DNA of 64,000 nt from Onchidella celtica (lineage: Eukaryota > Mollusca > Gastropoda > Systellommatophora > Onchidiidae), in the NCBI GenBank assembly GCA_963931925.1, contig OZ007570.1:27402304-27466303 (forward strand), read 5' to 3'. The position numbers and the translations under genes are program-made. Position 1 is the first letter of the stretch; each line of letters begins with the position of its first letter. Positions 1 through 12,157 of the stretch are shown here, piece by piece. The notes under the pieces were generated by a model. The model saw only the letters and a list, made by a program, of their open reading frames with translations. It did not search any database and was not told the DNA's origin.

Positions 1-1676
1 TACTCTCTGAATGACTAACGTAAACCAGTTTTGTTTCGTACTTCTGGAGTCTATGCAAACCTGGGATGACAGACCAATGGAAACCACTGGTCCTTCTCGA
101 AGTCGTTGTGACTAACAAATCCAATGAGGCTCCCTGAAGAGCAGTCTTTTCTAGTTATAAAACACGGTTCGATTACATAAAGATTTTACAGCTATGATTT
201 CTGATTTTTTTTTAGCGAAAAGTAATTTATTCCCAGAACAAAATGGACCAATGCTGCATCAGGGATTATTCAAAGCGCCATCGCTACCTTCTTATACAGT
301 CCCTCCATCAAGTCCATTTACATAAAACTGTCACAGCTTTTCTCAGCTTCATTCAACCGGAGCAGAAACGCGGAACGTTCCATCGGTGTATTATGAGATG
401 TAAATAAGCCATTTCGTACTTTGATAAGGAAAGAAAAAGATTATTACGAAAGCATCTTCATTTTGTCAAAATCTGAAAAACCAATGCGAATATCCAAAAG
501 AAGGCAACACAGACGCCTTAATCATCTCCCATCGTCTCTGAGTGCAGTAGTAACGAAGAACAGTATCATTATTGTCGTCATTTAAAACATTTCAACATGA
601 AAAAGAACAAGAGTGACTTTCAGAGCGACTGACTACAGAGACTGACTTGCTACGGAGTATCACAAATATGGACTCGATTTCCTGGTCAGGGAATCGTATT
701 GGCAGCTCGAGACGCGGACGACAAAAAGGTTCTCGTTCTCCCCGCCACTGGAAGCCGCAAAGCTTTTAGAAAATGTCGATCGGAAAGTGGGGAACGAAAA
801 TGGACATTTCTATTTCTATTTCTCCTGTTTCTTTTCTCCTTTTTTAACATCATGAAGTTGCTTTCGGAATTCCAAGTTTGCTCTTCGGTGAAGCGACATA
901 ATTAGACTTATTAATTTTCATTTCAGCGCTCCATAAGGCATTGTTTCCTAGTCCCGGTGATTTGTGTACATTAACTGTTTCGATCCACAGAATCGCTTAG
1001 TAATTTCCTTCCTTTTTGACAACGCTTTCGCGCCAAACGTCATTTTTCCCGCGCGGTGCATTAGCAAGACAAGCAGGCAAGTCCGTGATTGCAGTGGCCA
1101 GGAAAAACAATGACATGAAAGATTTTTTTTTTTTTACAAAATGGAGAATCTTCGTGAAAAGTGGGAGGGAAAAAATGTGCAGCACTCAGGATGTGGTAAA
1201 TGTAAGCCCATGTAAAGACAATAAAATTGCATGTCATTATCTTGATGTTGCAAGTTTTTCTCTTTGTTTTATTCTTAAAAGTGCATTTCAAAACAATCGT
1301 TGTTAATCAAAGCGGAACCCACATGTTTTTTTGTAAATGTTTCAGGTGAAAATGGGACAACAGGTCTGTGTGTTCAAATCGTTGTCTTTTTGCTCAAGAA
1401 AAAAAAAGTGAGACGAGATGGGCGTTTCCCATTTTCTGATATTATTGCTCGAGACATTGAAAAGCATGGGGTGGGGGGGGGGGGTGTTCTCTTACACCAA
1501 AAAATTGAAACAAAAAGTTCGTCTTAAAAGGGAACAAAATTTACATTTCAACCATTTAGCACGTGCCCACCTATTTATTTGTCCCTCGTCAAATTTCAAT
1601 TTTCCAAGAAAAAAACAAAACAAAACAAAACAAAACGTGCACTCTACCATGATCCGACAAAGTTAGTACACACTGT
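1..1676. other. Intergenic sequence, no gene recognised
   Basis: No reading frame here has coding character. The small ORFs on both strands overlap each other and contain homopolymer-encoded runs of K or F. The stretch holds a short G run near 1475 and a CAAAA-type simple repeat near 1610-1635. The right end is the first copy of the ATTAT target duplication of the adjoining LTR. Confidence 0.6.
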
Positions 1677-1681
1677 ATTAT

Positions 1682-2907
1682 TGTCATGATTCAGTTGTTG
1701 TTAAAACTCACGCAGAGAGTGAGTTGTTGTTGTTTTACCAGGGCCATGAGAAATTGGCTGGTGGCCTTGAACGGCCCTCGCGAATTATAGTTGGTGAGTA
1801 AATAAATGTAAAGTTAAACGGTTAGATTCACGCTTGTCGGTTTTAATGTTCGTGATTAATAAGTAATGGAGTAGGGGTGAAACAAGGTGGGGACAGTTGA
1901 CATTGTTAAGTATGACTAGACAAGTTTTTGCACGTTAACTGGCTGGTAGAATAGTGCAGACGTATTACTACAATTAAAATGGTGGGAGGTTTCGACCTAT
2001 GAGATAGCTGAACTAATTGGGCCAGCGGACTAGCACGCTGGGTAGTTAGATAGTATAAGACATCGTGTAACGTTCAGATTTAGTGAATACAGACGAGCAG
2101 AAGCATCGTGTCGTGAAGTATCTCCGGTTGACCAGTACCTGAACTGTGTGCTTTGAAGACAAGAAGTCCTTGCTAACGGACTGACTGAGTTCTAGAAAGA
2201 AAGGTCTGAGTGGGCTGACCTTTGAAAGCCCACGCTGCGCTATTTTGATGTTCGCGCCTACCAGTAGGCGTGAGCAACGGTAATATATCTTATTTGTTCA
2301 AGCATAATAGAGATCGGAGATAGAGAGAGAACTACAGCCTCATAGGAAGACTAAGGAAACCCCAGCTGGCACTCGACCACGAGTGTCCTGTATCATAGAT
2401 CTATTGCCATAGTATGATTAGAATAATATAGCACATTGTTGATGAATTGAATAGTGATTGTGCATAAAATAGTCTTTTGGCAACTGCTTAAATTACCTAC
2501 AAGCCGAAGAGTGCTTCTGTAGGCTTTGAACGTACTGGGCTCTCCTAAAATTTAAGCCCATATGATTTAGGGAGAGTTTGCCTGGCGACTGGCCAGTGGC
2601 GACTCAACTGTCACTTTAAATTGATATCTAGTTTCGTATAATATACCTATTTGCTATTGATTGCAGTACCTCCATAGTTACATGAATATCATTGGTTAAG
2701 TTATTAATTAGAGTTTTTTTGGTTTGAATATATACCCCTATTGTCTTTTGTTTTGTTATTAATATTTATGTAAACTATGGCCTGACCGGCCTGACATATA
2801 TACGCTCTAGTTATTTAATACTTTTCTTGTGTGGTTGTGTCCGAGTGTGAGTTAGCTGCCTCTCGTGCAGTCGTAACATCCCCAAGACCCTAACTCTGCT
2901 CGTGACA
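1682..2907. mobile_element. Solo LTR of an LTR retrotransposon
   Basis: The 1226-bp segment starts TGTCATGA and ends TCGTGACA, which are inverted repeats matching at 7 of 8 positions. It has the TG...CA ends typical of LTRs. It is flanked on both sides by the 5-bp direct repeat ATTAT (1677-1681 and 2908-2912), the usual integrase target duplication length for Gypsy/BEL-type elements. A TATATA motif near 2796 and AT-rich polyadenylation-like sequence lie inside. No gag-pol, primer-binding site or second LTR follows, so it is most likely a solo LTR left by recombination between two LTRs. The clade and orientation cannot be fixed from the LTR alone. Confidence 0.8.
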
Positions 2908-2912
2908 ATTAT

Positions 2913-4021
2913 ATCAGACTATTCTCTACGTCTCGTTCTGAAGTCCCACGCCCCACCTTGAGAAACACTGATTTAGCACATAGCTATATTTTCATCATCA
3001 TTATTATTAAAACTTATTATGATACAGAAGCACTCCCCCCCCCCCCCCCCCCCAATCTGGTACTAACATAATTGGTCTAAAAGAAATGTACTTTTTTGTT
3101 TTTTAAATAAAAGTGTCTGAAAGCCGAAACCTCATAATTCTACATTGTCGATCAACAAACAAAAGCGGCACAGGTGTGGGGTTGTGGTGTAACTTGTTAT
3201 AAATTTGATTTTAAAAAAAAAACTAAAAAATTGTTAGAGGTTGTCATTTGCAAAGATCCACACCAGGAACGAGTAATAATATCGGATAAATGGATAAATT
3301 CTAAATTAACAGTGCAGTGCCCCAGTGGTTAACTTCCGTGGCCCTGTGACGTGGCTGTGTGGGGTGATAAGTGCAACACTCCGGTAAGACCACTTCGCCT
3401 GCGAGCCTTTGCATATTAATATCGCTTTGTAGGACGCAAGCAATGATATTACAGAAGTTGGTATTTTGATTTAGCAAGAACTGCAACTTTGTGATGCTAA
3501 CCCACTTATGAAAGAGAAGAAAAGGCGCTTCTCCGGTGGTGTGTCACATTTACAACCTGAACATTCATACTGACATTACATCGTCGTCTCTGTTGTTACA
3601 CCTTACGTTTAGATTCCTTTATTCACCCGTGCTTACAGGTCATAAAAAAATCAGAGTAGCTTGAAACAAACCCCGAAAAAGTATCTTGTAACTGTCACCC
3701 GACTTATCCAGATAATCATTTGAAAGGGGCAGTTCTATCCCGTGAGTAAGTCCACCTGGACTTTGGAACCAACTGTATAAGATCAGTAAATTTATACTCT
3801 TCAGTGCTAAGCACTTTAACCCACGGCTGATTACAGAGTGTGGGACCTTGAAAGAGTCACAGACTGCAAGAAAAATACTTTTGGCCCAATATCTCATTTC
3901 AAGCGTTTTGTGGCTTGGTCGCGGTATCGAACCAGGCCCCTCATTAATTGAATCACCCGTTGTTTTTTTCCCAGTTTCAAGCTGCGTGTTTGATCTCGCC
4001 TCATTTCACGATATCAGTGGC
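2913..4021. other. Intergenic, with a poly-C tract
   Basis: This stretch holds a run of 19 C (3035-3053) and no coding sequence. Around 3905-3960 the minus strand reads a GGTTCGATACC-like string that resembles a tRNA/SINE B box. No matching A box or tail could be placed, so it is not called as a SINE. Confidence 0.5.
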
Positions 4022-4024
4022 TAA

Positions 4025-4234
4025 AGCCAGGCGCACACGAGTGATTTTGTTGTTATCCGGTCTGAAGAACTATAATTTTAGTTACCGGTAATTAAAATGT
4101 TACTTTTCACTGTGCAGATTAAAAAGAAATCACCCGTGTACCTTCGAACGGGAGGACCTTTTGTTCTAGCCCAATAACTAAGTAGTTTTCTCGGACTGGA
4201 CAACTGAAAAAATATCACTCGTGTTCGCCTGGTC
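4025..4234. mobile_element. Short MITE with TAA target duplication
   Basis: The 210-bp segment begins AGCCAGGCGCACACGAGTG, and the reverse complement of its end reads GACCAGGCGAACACGAGTG, so the 19-bp terminal inverted repeats differ at three positions. Both sides carry TAA (4022-4024 and 4235-4237). A 3-bp TWA duplication is characteristic of PIF/Harbinger transposons. There is no coding capacity, so it would be a non-autonomous copy. The interior also pairs loosely (CCGGTCTGAAGAACT against its right-hand counterpart). Confidence 0.65.
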
Positions 4235-4237
4235 TAA

Positions 4238-7200
4238 GATTACCGCTTCCTCACGTTGCAGTCTTCCAGCACCCCCCCCCCCCCCCCGCCCCCCGAAAAA
4301 ATATATCTGCATTTCATTATGAACTATTAAATACTCATATCACCCACTTCTTTTCCCACCCCTTCTCTCCAACACCCGCCCATTCCCCGGTTATCGAAGG
4401 AGTCGGTTAACATCTTGTCTTTTTCCACCGCTAGTGATCAATAACTCAACAATAAAGAGACTGACATGGCAGGACAAACAGGATGAAACTCACAACCGAA
4501 AAACATTCAACTATTCTGAGACCCTCCACAAACAGTGTCCTTATTTTATTATTTATAAGCCGTTCAAATCAAACAAGGGTGCAGAGGACAGCAAGAAATT
4601 AGCATGACCAGGGTTAAGTGTTATCCCTTTCATCAATCAGAAATCACCAATAATCTGGCCTATCTCACTGAGCATGCGCCCTAAAGTCGTAGGCAAAGAG
4701 TCAATAGAAAGCGAGCAAATATAGACACAGTGCGGAGAAGTGAAAAAGAACAACGCAATTTATATTTCATGATGGCAGGGACTTGAAAAATTCTCACCGT
4801 CCGCTGACTAAATGCAGTATGTCCTTTAAAGGAAAAAAGCCGTTTTTGTTTTTTGCTTGCCATGGTACTCCTGGATTTGGAATGTACGACCACAGATGCA
4901 TTATAATGAACCGTTTTCGTCGCTTCCTCTGTATTACAGAGGTAAAATTTCACCAAAACCTCGACGATATTGCTATCCTGTTTGCTGTCAATGAAATGAT
5001 TGAATCGTAAAAAAGAATGCGAGTATCTCATAAGATTGTCAAGAAAAAAAAGAAACCAATAATATCGCGTGAAAATAGAGAGAATGACCATTTGGTGACA
5101 GAAAAGGTTATCCGAATAGTCCTTACTATTTGTGAGGACTTTGAAAGAGGGAAATGAAAACACCGATGACGTGACTCTTCGACTGTAAATCCCATTAGAA
5201 AAAAATTAGGAGTTTGTAAGATGCAATTATGATGTAATGATATCTTAGGAATCAGATTGAAACTACTGCACATTTAAAGGAGGTGGTCAGTTCTATTCCA
5301 AGCTCACTGACACCCCCCTCCCTCCCCTTCCGTCTTCTCCTGGTCCCCCTCCCCCAACCCGACCGGACCCAACAAGAAACAGTGAAAGCGGTACAGGTAC
5401 CCAGGTGAACCCCTGATGCTTGACCTCCACCCACGAGCTCCTCCCGATGGCTATTTGTTTCTCATTTGTTGTGTATTCACGGCTTTAAGGCACGTGCATC
5501 GTGACACAGTGAGACAGTGAGCCCCCGGCCCCAGCCGATGGCCCAGAGAAGAAAACGGATAATACCGTACCACTTCGGGTATTGCTAGTGTTTTTTCCTA
5601 CCGACACAGTGAGTGGGACGTCGCCCCCAATTAGCGTGCATGGCGTGGAAGAAGCGTCACCTGCGCTCACGGCTTCGCTCCAGGGTAATCTGTTGATCTA
5701 GTTGCCATTAAGCTATAATTGATCCCTCTCCTGACTTGAGAACTGTGCAGAAAGTTTGTTTGCGGACCAATATTTGTCTCTGCCTGGTCGCATCTCAACT
5801 TGCGCAAAGAAAAGAAGTTCCAAGTTCTTTTGCGTTGAAGGGGGGAGTTAAAAAAAAAAAGGAAGTAAGAAGAACCAGAGCTAATACAAGAGGAATGGAG
5901 AGAGAATAGGGCCTGGATAACATCTTTACTCAAGAGGGAAATGAGGAGAATAGAGAAAACACATGGACACCGTTAGGTCGAGACAGGAGATCGAAACTTC
6001 AGCGGCTAATTGTTTCCCTTTGATTCCAATTTAAAAGACCGATGCTTTTCCGGTACAAGAATTGTCATTCTCTTTCAAGTGTTTTCAGTTTGCTTTCTTG
6101 CTTTTTCTCCTTTCCCCACTCGGTAATGATGAATGGGCAGACATTATTGATTGGATTGTGATCTCAGCAAGATTGGACACGATCAGGCGATCAACATTTG
6201 TAAATGAATGATTGGAATTTTGTTAGATTTTGGACGACTTGAAGACTGCAATCTATAATATGGAAGAGAGAAGGTGTTGTTGAACAACATCTGCATATTA
6301 TGCTCAAAGAATAGCACAAAAAATATTCCAAAAAAAAATAAATATAGAAAAGAATGGGTTTTCCAAAAAGTTCTCACAAGTGTTTTTTCAAACAATGGTG
6401 AGATTGAATCTTGAGCGTTGATTCTGTTCGCCTGATAGAGTTAGGTCTTAGGTCTGTCTCAGAAACACAGTTCATCGTGGCCAAAGTCTCGTATAACTGG
6501 AGTAAACGGAGATATGACGTGGTCTCTTGTTTTCACCGGCCACCCTTCAAATCGTGAAAGAGACCAATGGATCCATGTAAATTTCGATGAGTACGAAAAA
6601 GATCATTGCTACATTGAAATCAATGTCAGCGACACTGTTGTAACTCCCTTAAACTCACTATTCTCTTGGAGGAAAACTGTAGGAAACTTGGTGGCAAAGT
6701 CGAAACTTTGGCATCACGGTGCTTTTTTACAAACTGCAATGCCATCTCTGGAAAATTCTGAATTTGCAATAAAATCTAACAGTCAGCTTTCTGGTGGAAA
6801 CGCAGCAGCCCGCAGCAGGTTGGTCTTCCTAATTTCTAATCCACCATTTCGTCCTGTCTTATCTCATGGGAGTATAAATGCAACTTTCGTAGGCTACTTC
6901 ATAACTGTTATGTTTTAACAGTAAGTTCCTCATCAAAGAACTGCTCTGGAAGAGATACAGCCGTTAATGTTCTGGTGCGCCGTGAAAGTAAACCCAAACT
7001 CAGATCCACCTTCCTGGACACGGATTTCAGCACTCCTCCTGCATCTCGGTGATGCATTAACTTTGGTCATAATGTCTCCGCCGTGAGTCTTGGGTGAATT
7101 TGTCAGAAGTCGTTCCTTGCCCTCTCCAACACACCAGAGGCGGAATAACCGTGTATTTGTCCTTTACTTTCTGAGACACGGTCCACGTTTAAAGTTTACT

Positions 7201-7814
7201 CTGAGATTGTTGCAGTGGATGGACAGATTTGGAAGTAGTTTATAGATCGTTTTCCTACCGTCATGCTTCCAAATTCAGTAGAAATTTTAGATGAACGCCC
7301 TAATCAATTTTTTTTAAAAACAAAGATATAGTACAATGACAATTCTAAAATGGTCGTTGTACATCCGATAACTTTGATTGTAAAACATCTATCCTCAACT
7401 CCAGTGACCTAACTGTTCACAATAAAAAGAAACCCTCCGCCCTTTTCTTTGGGATTTCCATTATGAAATATACCGTTTAGTCTTTTAATCCTGATGGTAA
7501 CTTAAGCCTTGTCTCTGATATAGCCTTACTGGTCATTTTGCCGTGAAAACATGTGAAATCCCAACTAAGTACTTTAATATGAACACTCTTTGAAAAACAG
7601 TGCTTGTCACTTCTAAAAAAGTTCGAATTAAAATTCTAAGGGCCTGAAGCAAATGCTACATCAAAGACCTACTCCATGACAGTTATCATAATATAATTTT
7701 TTTTTATACAATTTGTAATTCAGAAACAACGCAGAACACAGCAGTTGGTCAATTATAGGGTCGATATTCTACAGTCAGTTTCAAATAATTCAGAGGGACT
7801 ACTTTTATTTTGCC
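4238..7814. other. Intergenic sequence, no supported gene
   Basis: The two longest reading frames are a minus-strand frame of 160 codons (4681-5163) and a plus-strand frame of 134 codons (6514-6918). Neither shows a recognisable domain, a splice context that extends it, or the codon regularity seen in the CCDC83 exons. The 5290-5360 interval is C/T-rich. No transposon ends could be paired here. Confidence 0.5.
4272..4294. repeat. Poly-C tract
   Basis: Sixteen C, one G, then a further run of C. It is one of many G/C homopolymers in an otherwise AT-rich window. Confidence 0.9.
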
Positions 7815-7816
7815 AG

Positions 7817-8070
7817 CACAATGGCCAATGGTTGCAGTGCTCGTCCCGGATGCCAAAGATTTGAGATTCGAATCTCGTTCGGGGAGAGGAATAGCTCACT
7901 TCTGGCTGTGTGTTTCGGGCATACTTTCCCTGGTGGCTTGACAATAACTAGTGTCTCGTTGGCCTGGGATATAACCTCAGTTCACTGCAAAGGGCGTACC
8001 TCTTCACCCCTAAAAACCACAACGACAACAACAACAATAGTAATATAATAACAACTACAACAGCAATCTT
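7817..8070 (+). mobile_element. tRNA-derived SINE, second family
   Basis: The head reads TGGCCAATGGTTGCAGTGCTC, which matches a RNA polymerase III A box in tRNA-like spacing. About 45 bases on it has GATTCGAATCT, a B-box match. A non-tRNA body follows, and the 3' end is an A/C-rich tail of CAA units (about 8020-8060). This A box, B box, body and short tandem tail layout is standard for tRNA-derived SINEs. The family differs from the SINEs at 24-28 kb. No target duplication could be identified, so the ends are approximate. Confidence 0.55.
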
Positions 8071-9163
8071 ACATGATTCAAAGAACTAAAATATCATTTG
8101 AATTCTTACAATATTCCCAATGAAAATCAAAACAGTGTTAATTGTTAAGATGAATATACTTCTCCTATAGTAAAGTGGTGAATTCTATTTTATAATATAA
8201 TGCATGCATTTTAGATTAAATCTTATTCTTAAACTGATTCCATTGTGGATTGGTTGATTGTAAATCTTGGTGACAAAATAATGTCTTTTTCTCATTTTCA
8301 ACTGATCTCATGAACATTTATTATCTGAACACGGTATTCAACTCTTGATTATACATGTATATTGTTTGCACTGTAAGGGAGATTCTTAAATAAGCACAGA
8401 TAAAACGCAGTAGCATCTGGCATAATTATGTGTGATACCACTCAGAGATGATAAATAATAACTGCAGGCCTATAAGTTGTGTTTTATGTGAACTTGAGCG
8501 GTTTCTTCTTTTCATTTCTAATTCTCTCGTGGTTTATTGTAACGTGTCTCTATTGTTTGTGTCTAACACTTTCATTTTCATTTTTATCATTTTCACATTG
8601 TGTCAATAAATTTGATTCTTTCTTTTCTGTTTCAATTTTCCCATAAATGTTGTCTAAGTATTCGATTTCATTTTGAATATAAAAAGGTTCAAAAATCTAT
8701 TTCGCTCGACAAAATACCAGACAAGAAATACCCTGACAGTCTGGCTTGACCCAAGATCGTGTCATCGATTGACCCGTGGCTCCGATTCCAAATTTCTGAG
8801 AAAATGTTTCACCTTTTTTTTTTTCATCACACAAATTCTGCATGGTTGTTAATCTACTTTACTGTTGTCTGTTCAATAGGGCTACTTTTCGTTTTCTTTT
8901 CAAGTGGCTTTATATAACGTAATTTGCGAGTGAGGATGCGATTCCGCCTTGATGCTAAGGGAGCCACCTAAATCTTTCACTAGATCGAACTAAATTACAT
9001 TGTCTGTGGTCTCTTCTGGCGGATTCTGACTGATAAAAATAATACACTGGATTTACAAAATAAAATATGATTGGTGATAGGCATAACACAAAAGCACCTA
9101 TTGAAGTCTGAGGACCTGTGAGGAAAAAAAAAAGGGTTTCAAATGACGAATGAGAGAATTTTC
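8071..9163. other. Intergenic AT-rich sequence
   Basis: No coding sequence, RNA gene or paired repeat ends were seen. Short T and A runs occur around 8810 and 9123. Confidence 0.5.
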
Positions 9164-9225
9164 CAATTCTCTCTTAATAGTAACTCGGGGGAAGCAATTC
9201 TCTCTTAATAGTAACTCGGGGGAAG
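9164..9225 (+). repeat. Exact 31-bp tandem duplication
   Basis: Two identical adjacent copies of a 31-base unit beginning CAATTCTCTCTTAATAG lie at 9164-9194 and 9195-9225. Perfect identity suggests a recent slippage or duplication event, or a collapsed or misjoined assembly point. Confidence 0.95.
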
Positions 9226-11962
9226 TGAGCGATCTTAGCCGCTATCACCCGACTAATTCTGTTTGTTCTGCAAGTGGTTGCCTTTGTCATGTCTGGGTGT
9301 TCGATTTCCATGTTACTTGTTTTTTTTTTTTTTTTAGAATAACACTTTTTATAGACATATTTCATCGCTATATCTGTTGTTGAAATGTTATAGAAGCTTT
9401 GTAAATTTCCATGGGAGAATAATTCCAGAATTTCTGGGAGTCATTCAGAGACATACGCTTTTGACATTTTGTGTGCCCACTGCAAATCAATAGTGCTATC
9501 AAAGTAAATTGAGTAGTAATGTAAAGTTACCCCTCCCCCCTCCACCCAAGAACGGGAATAATTCGTACGGGGGCGGGGGGTGCTATGATTTAATGATGGT
9601 TTAATGTATTGTCCATTACAATGATAGAACAAAGTCATTGATCTTATAAAACAGAAAGGGGGGGGGGGGGGGAGGTCTTTCTTTTTTTCAAAGACTAAAA
9701 GTAGCACAATTTTCCTTGCAATATAAATTTGCATTCATCCTAATGGAAAAAGATATATTGTGAATAGATTGGTATTTCGTTGAACACAGCTTTCATCCAA
9801 TTTCATGGTACGAGGTCACGATTAAGACAGCCTAGTTCACTTCAAGTTGTCATCCTGGTCTAGAATGACATGTTTTCATTGGATCTTCCCTGAAAAAGCC
9901 CCAGGGGCGCCCTGAGAATCTATGACGGCATTTCAACCAATAAACAGCTTAAACGCCAATTTGTCTCCAACAAACTGTCAAAGTCACCCTAATTACATCT
10001 GGCTAATTTGTGTCAAAGTCATGAGACGTACAAATTCAGAAGCTGTCAATGTCAAAACTCGCTGCTCACTGTGAAATCTGTTCGTGCTTTTTATTGATGA
10101 ACAAATTACTTTTTGCTTTTGAAAATGTCTTAAGTTGTTCATTTACTGACAGCTAATATAGCCATCGATTCGCGAGCGACTGACGATCCCGGTATTTTGA
10201 AAGAAAATAATTAGCGATGAAAGAATCTGATGTTACGTATTTCAATCACTGGAAGTTGAACTATCTTTATTTTGCCATACAATACAACTGTATAAAATAA
10301 TTACATAAAAACACATCTTGATAAAAGTAAGGTAGAGAAAAAGAAATGAAGGAAAAGAGAAAGAAAGAAAGAAAGAAAAAAGAAAGAAGGGAAGAAAGAA
10401 AGAGAGAAAGAAAGAAATTGAAGGAGAAAAGGAAACAACGTATTCAGTACTTTCAATTTATAGTATTTGGTTAGAAAAAGAAAACTTGCTTTTTTCCCAA
10501 CAACACCTAGAATGGCAATAACAAATTGGCAAAAATTTCTCTTTCGAAAGGTGGTGTTATATGTTTCAAATTTAATTATTAAAATAATTTATGACGTTAC
10601 AGAGTAGAGTATGAATTTAGTACATTTCCAATATCTCCCTCTTCGAGTAGGAAAGAATATGTCATTCTAACATAAATTGAAAAAAAAAGAAGTATGCCAT
10701 ATAACATGAATGAAAAAACAACAACGAAAAGAGGAATAAATTCTAATGTTGTCTGAGTGCGTCAGTTGGTGCTAATAAATTTTTGTTTTCCAATTTTGTG
10801 TGCTAATTTACTTTTCCTTTTCTTGCTTTGCTCATTTGTTTGAACTGAACTACGTATGACATAAACGGTCACTGCGCCTATCTGATAGCAAATGCTGGGG
10901 TAACCTTAGCTATATCAGTCTCAGAACTGCAGTATCGAATGGCTGGACGATAATTTTTATCTGAATACAGTGCTTAGGTTTTCAGGTAAAGAATCTGTAT
11001 CACGGGCTCGACAAGCGATCGGGTTTTTATCTGCTGATTTAAACGTGCTAAACTCAGTGCTATTGGTTAAAATCAGCTGTAGTTAAGAATATTATAAAAG
11101 TCACTTCCAGGTGCTGCCACTGTGATTTTTAAAAAATGTTGTCTGGTAATACGCAAAGGCATGATCGGCATTTCCCGACAGCACCGCACCATTTCGTAAA
11201 GATAGAAGCATGTAGTAGAACGAATGGCAATGAGATATAGATATGATATTCAATTTTTGCTAACTTTGACTTAATGACTTCTAAAAAGCTACTGATTTGA
11301 GGTTGCTATTACACTAACCAAGATCTGCGTTTGGTACCGGTATCAATTTGCCCCTGTGAGTGGACATTTTAAGGTATGCCAGCTGATACACTATTTGGCA
11401 AAACAATAAGAATGAATAAATAAACAAGAAGTTCTATCATTTGTTAATCATGAATAAAGATATGGACATTATATCATCTTTTAAAAGTGAAACATTTTGA
11501 ATGTTTGGTAGTTCCGAAGTTGGAATGTGATTCAAGACACATCCTATGTAAACAAACTTCTAATACTGGTCGTAACAAGAGCATTCTAGGAATTCATGTT
11601 TATTTTCTGCGAAAGAAACACGCGGCGAGAAGATAACAAAGTAATTTTTTCGCGAAATTTGATTTGGATTATTGGCATTTTTTTTTTAAATTCCGAAAAC
11701 GGCTTAGAGACAGCGTTTAAAGTTTGTCCATTTTTTCCCACTTGCCTTGCGCCTGTGGCATTGTTATTCCGGCCGGATAAGTGCACTGGGTTTTTACGGC
11801 AAGGCTTCAGAAAATCTCTTCTCATGGACATGATCTTTTGCATATAAGTCTCATTTTAATAGAAGTCACTGTGAACCAATATTGTTCTATCATCATTGTT
11901 ACTTTGACACTGATGCAGGCTGTGCTTTTTGTTTGCTACCATATTCTATGCTCATTAAAATT
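9226..11962. other. Intergenic, microsatellite and possible regulatory patch
   Basis: The segment contains a GAAA/GAAG-type purine microsatellite at about 10330-10430. At about 9895-10080 lies a repeat-free stretch dense in TGTCAA, CATCTGG and TAATTA-type strings. That patch looks like a candidate conserved non-coding element, but this is inference. No coding sequence is supported. Confidence 0.4.
9658..9672. repeat. Poly-G tract
   Basis: Fifteen consecutive G on the plus strand, ending with AGG. Confidence 0.9.
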
Positions 11963-12157
11963 CAGCCGCCGACCTTATAGAAATCCAACACGTAGGTCTG
12001 ACGTCAAGTTTGCCCACAGGAATGACTTCGATCATCAGTAGATCTGCTGGTTACGACATCGCGCCAACGTCAGTTTGATGTAGGGAACCTGACCCACCAC
12101 GGTAATCTACAAATCCTACAGAAATTTACGTCGGATTAACATAGGGTGGCTGGCTGG
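11963..12157. repeat. Dispersed CAGCC-ended repeat, copy 1
   Basis: This segment aligns collinearly with 48181-48394. Shared strings include CACAGGAATGA, GGTTACGACATCGC (GTTACAACATCGC in copy 2), TTTGATGTAGGGAACC and CCTACAGAAAT (CCTACGGAAAT in copy 2). The left end CAGCCGCCGACCTTATAG resembles the reverse complement of the right end, CAGCCAGCCACCCTATG. It is therefore probably a non-autonomous DNA element with diverged terminal inverted repeats. No target duplication was resolved. Confidence 0.6.

Noticed and set aside
4681-5163. 160-codon minus-strand ORF
   Set aside because: No domain, no splice extension, and a plus-strand ORF of similar quality overlaps it; consistent with chance in non-coding DNA.
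6514-6918. 134-codon plus-strand ORF starting MTWSLVFTGHPSN
   Set aside because: Somewhat protein-like, but no family recognised, no promoter, splice or poly(A) context, and no related copy nearby.
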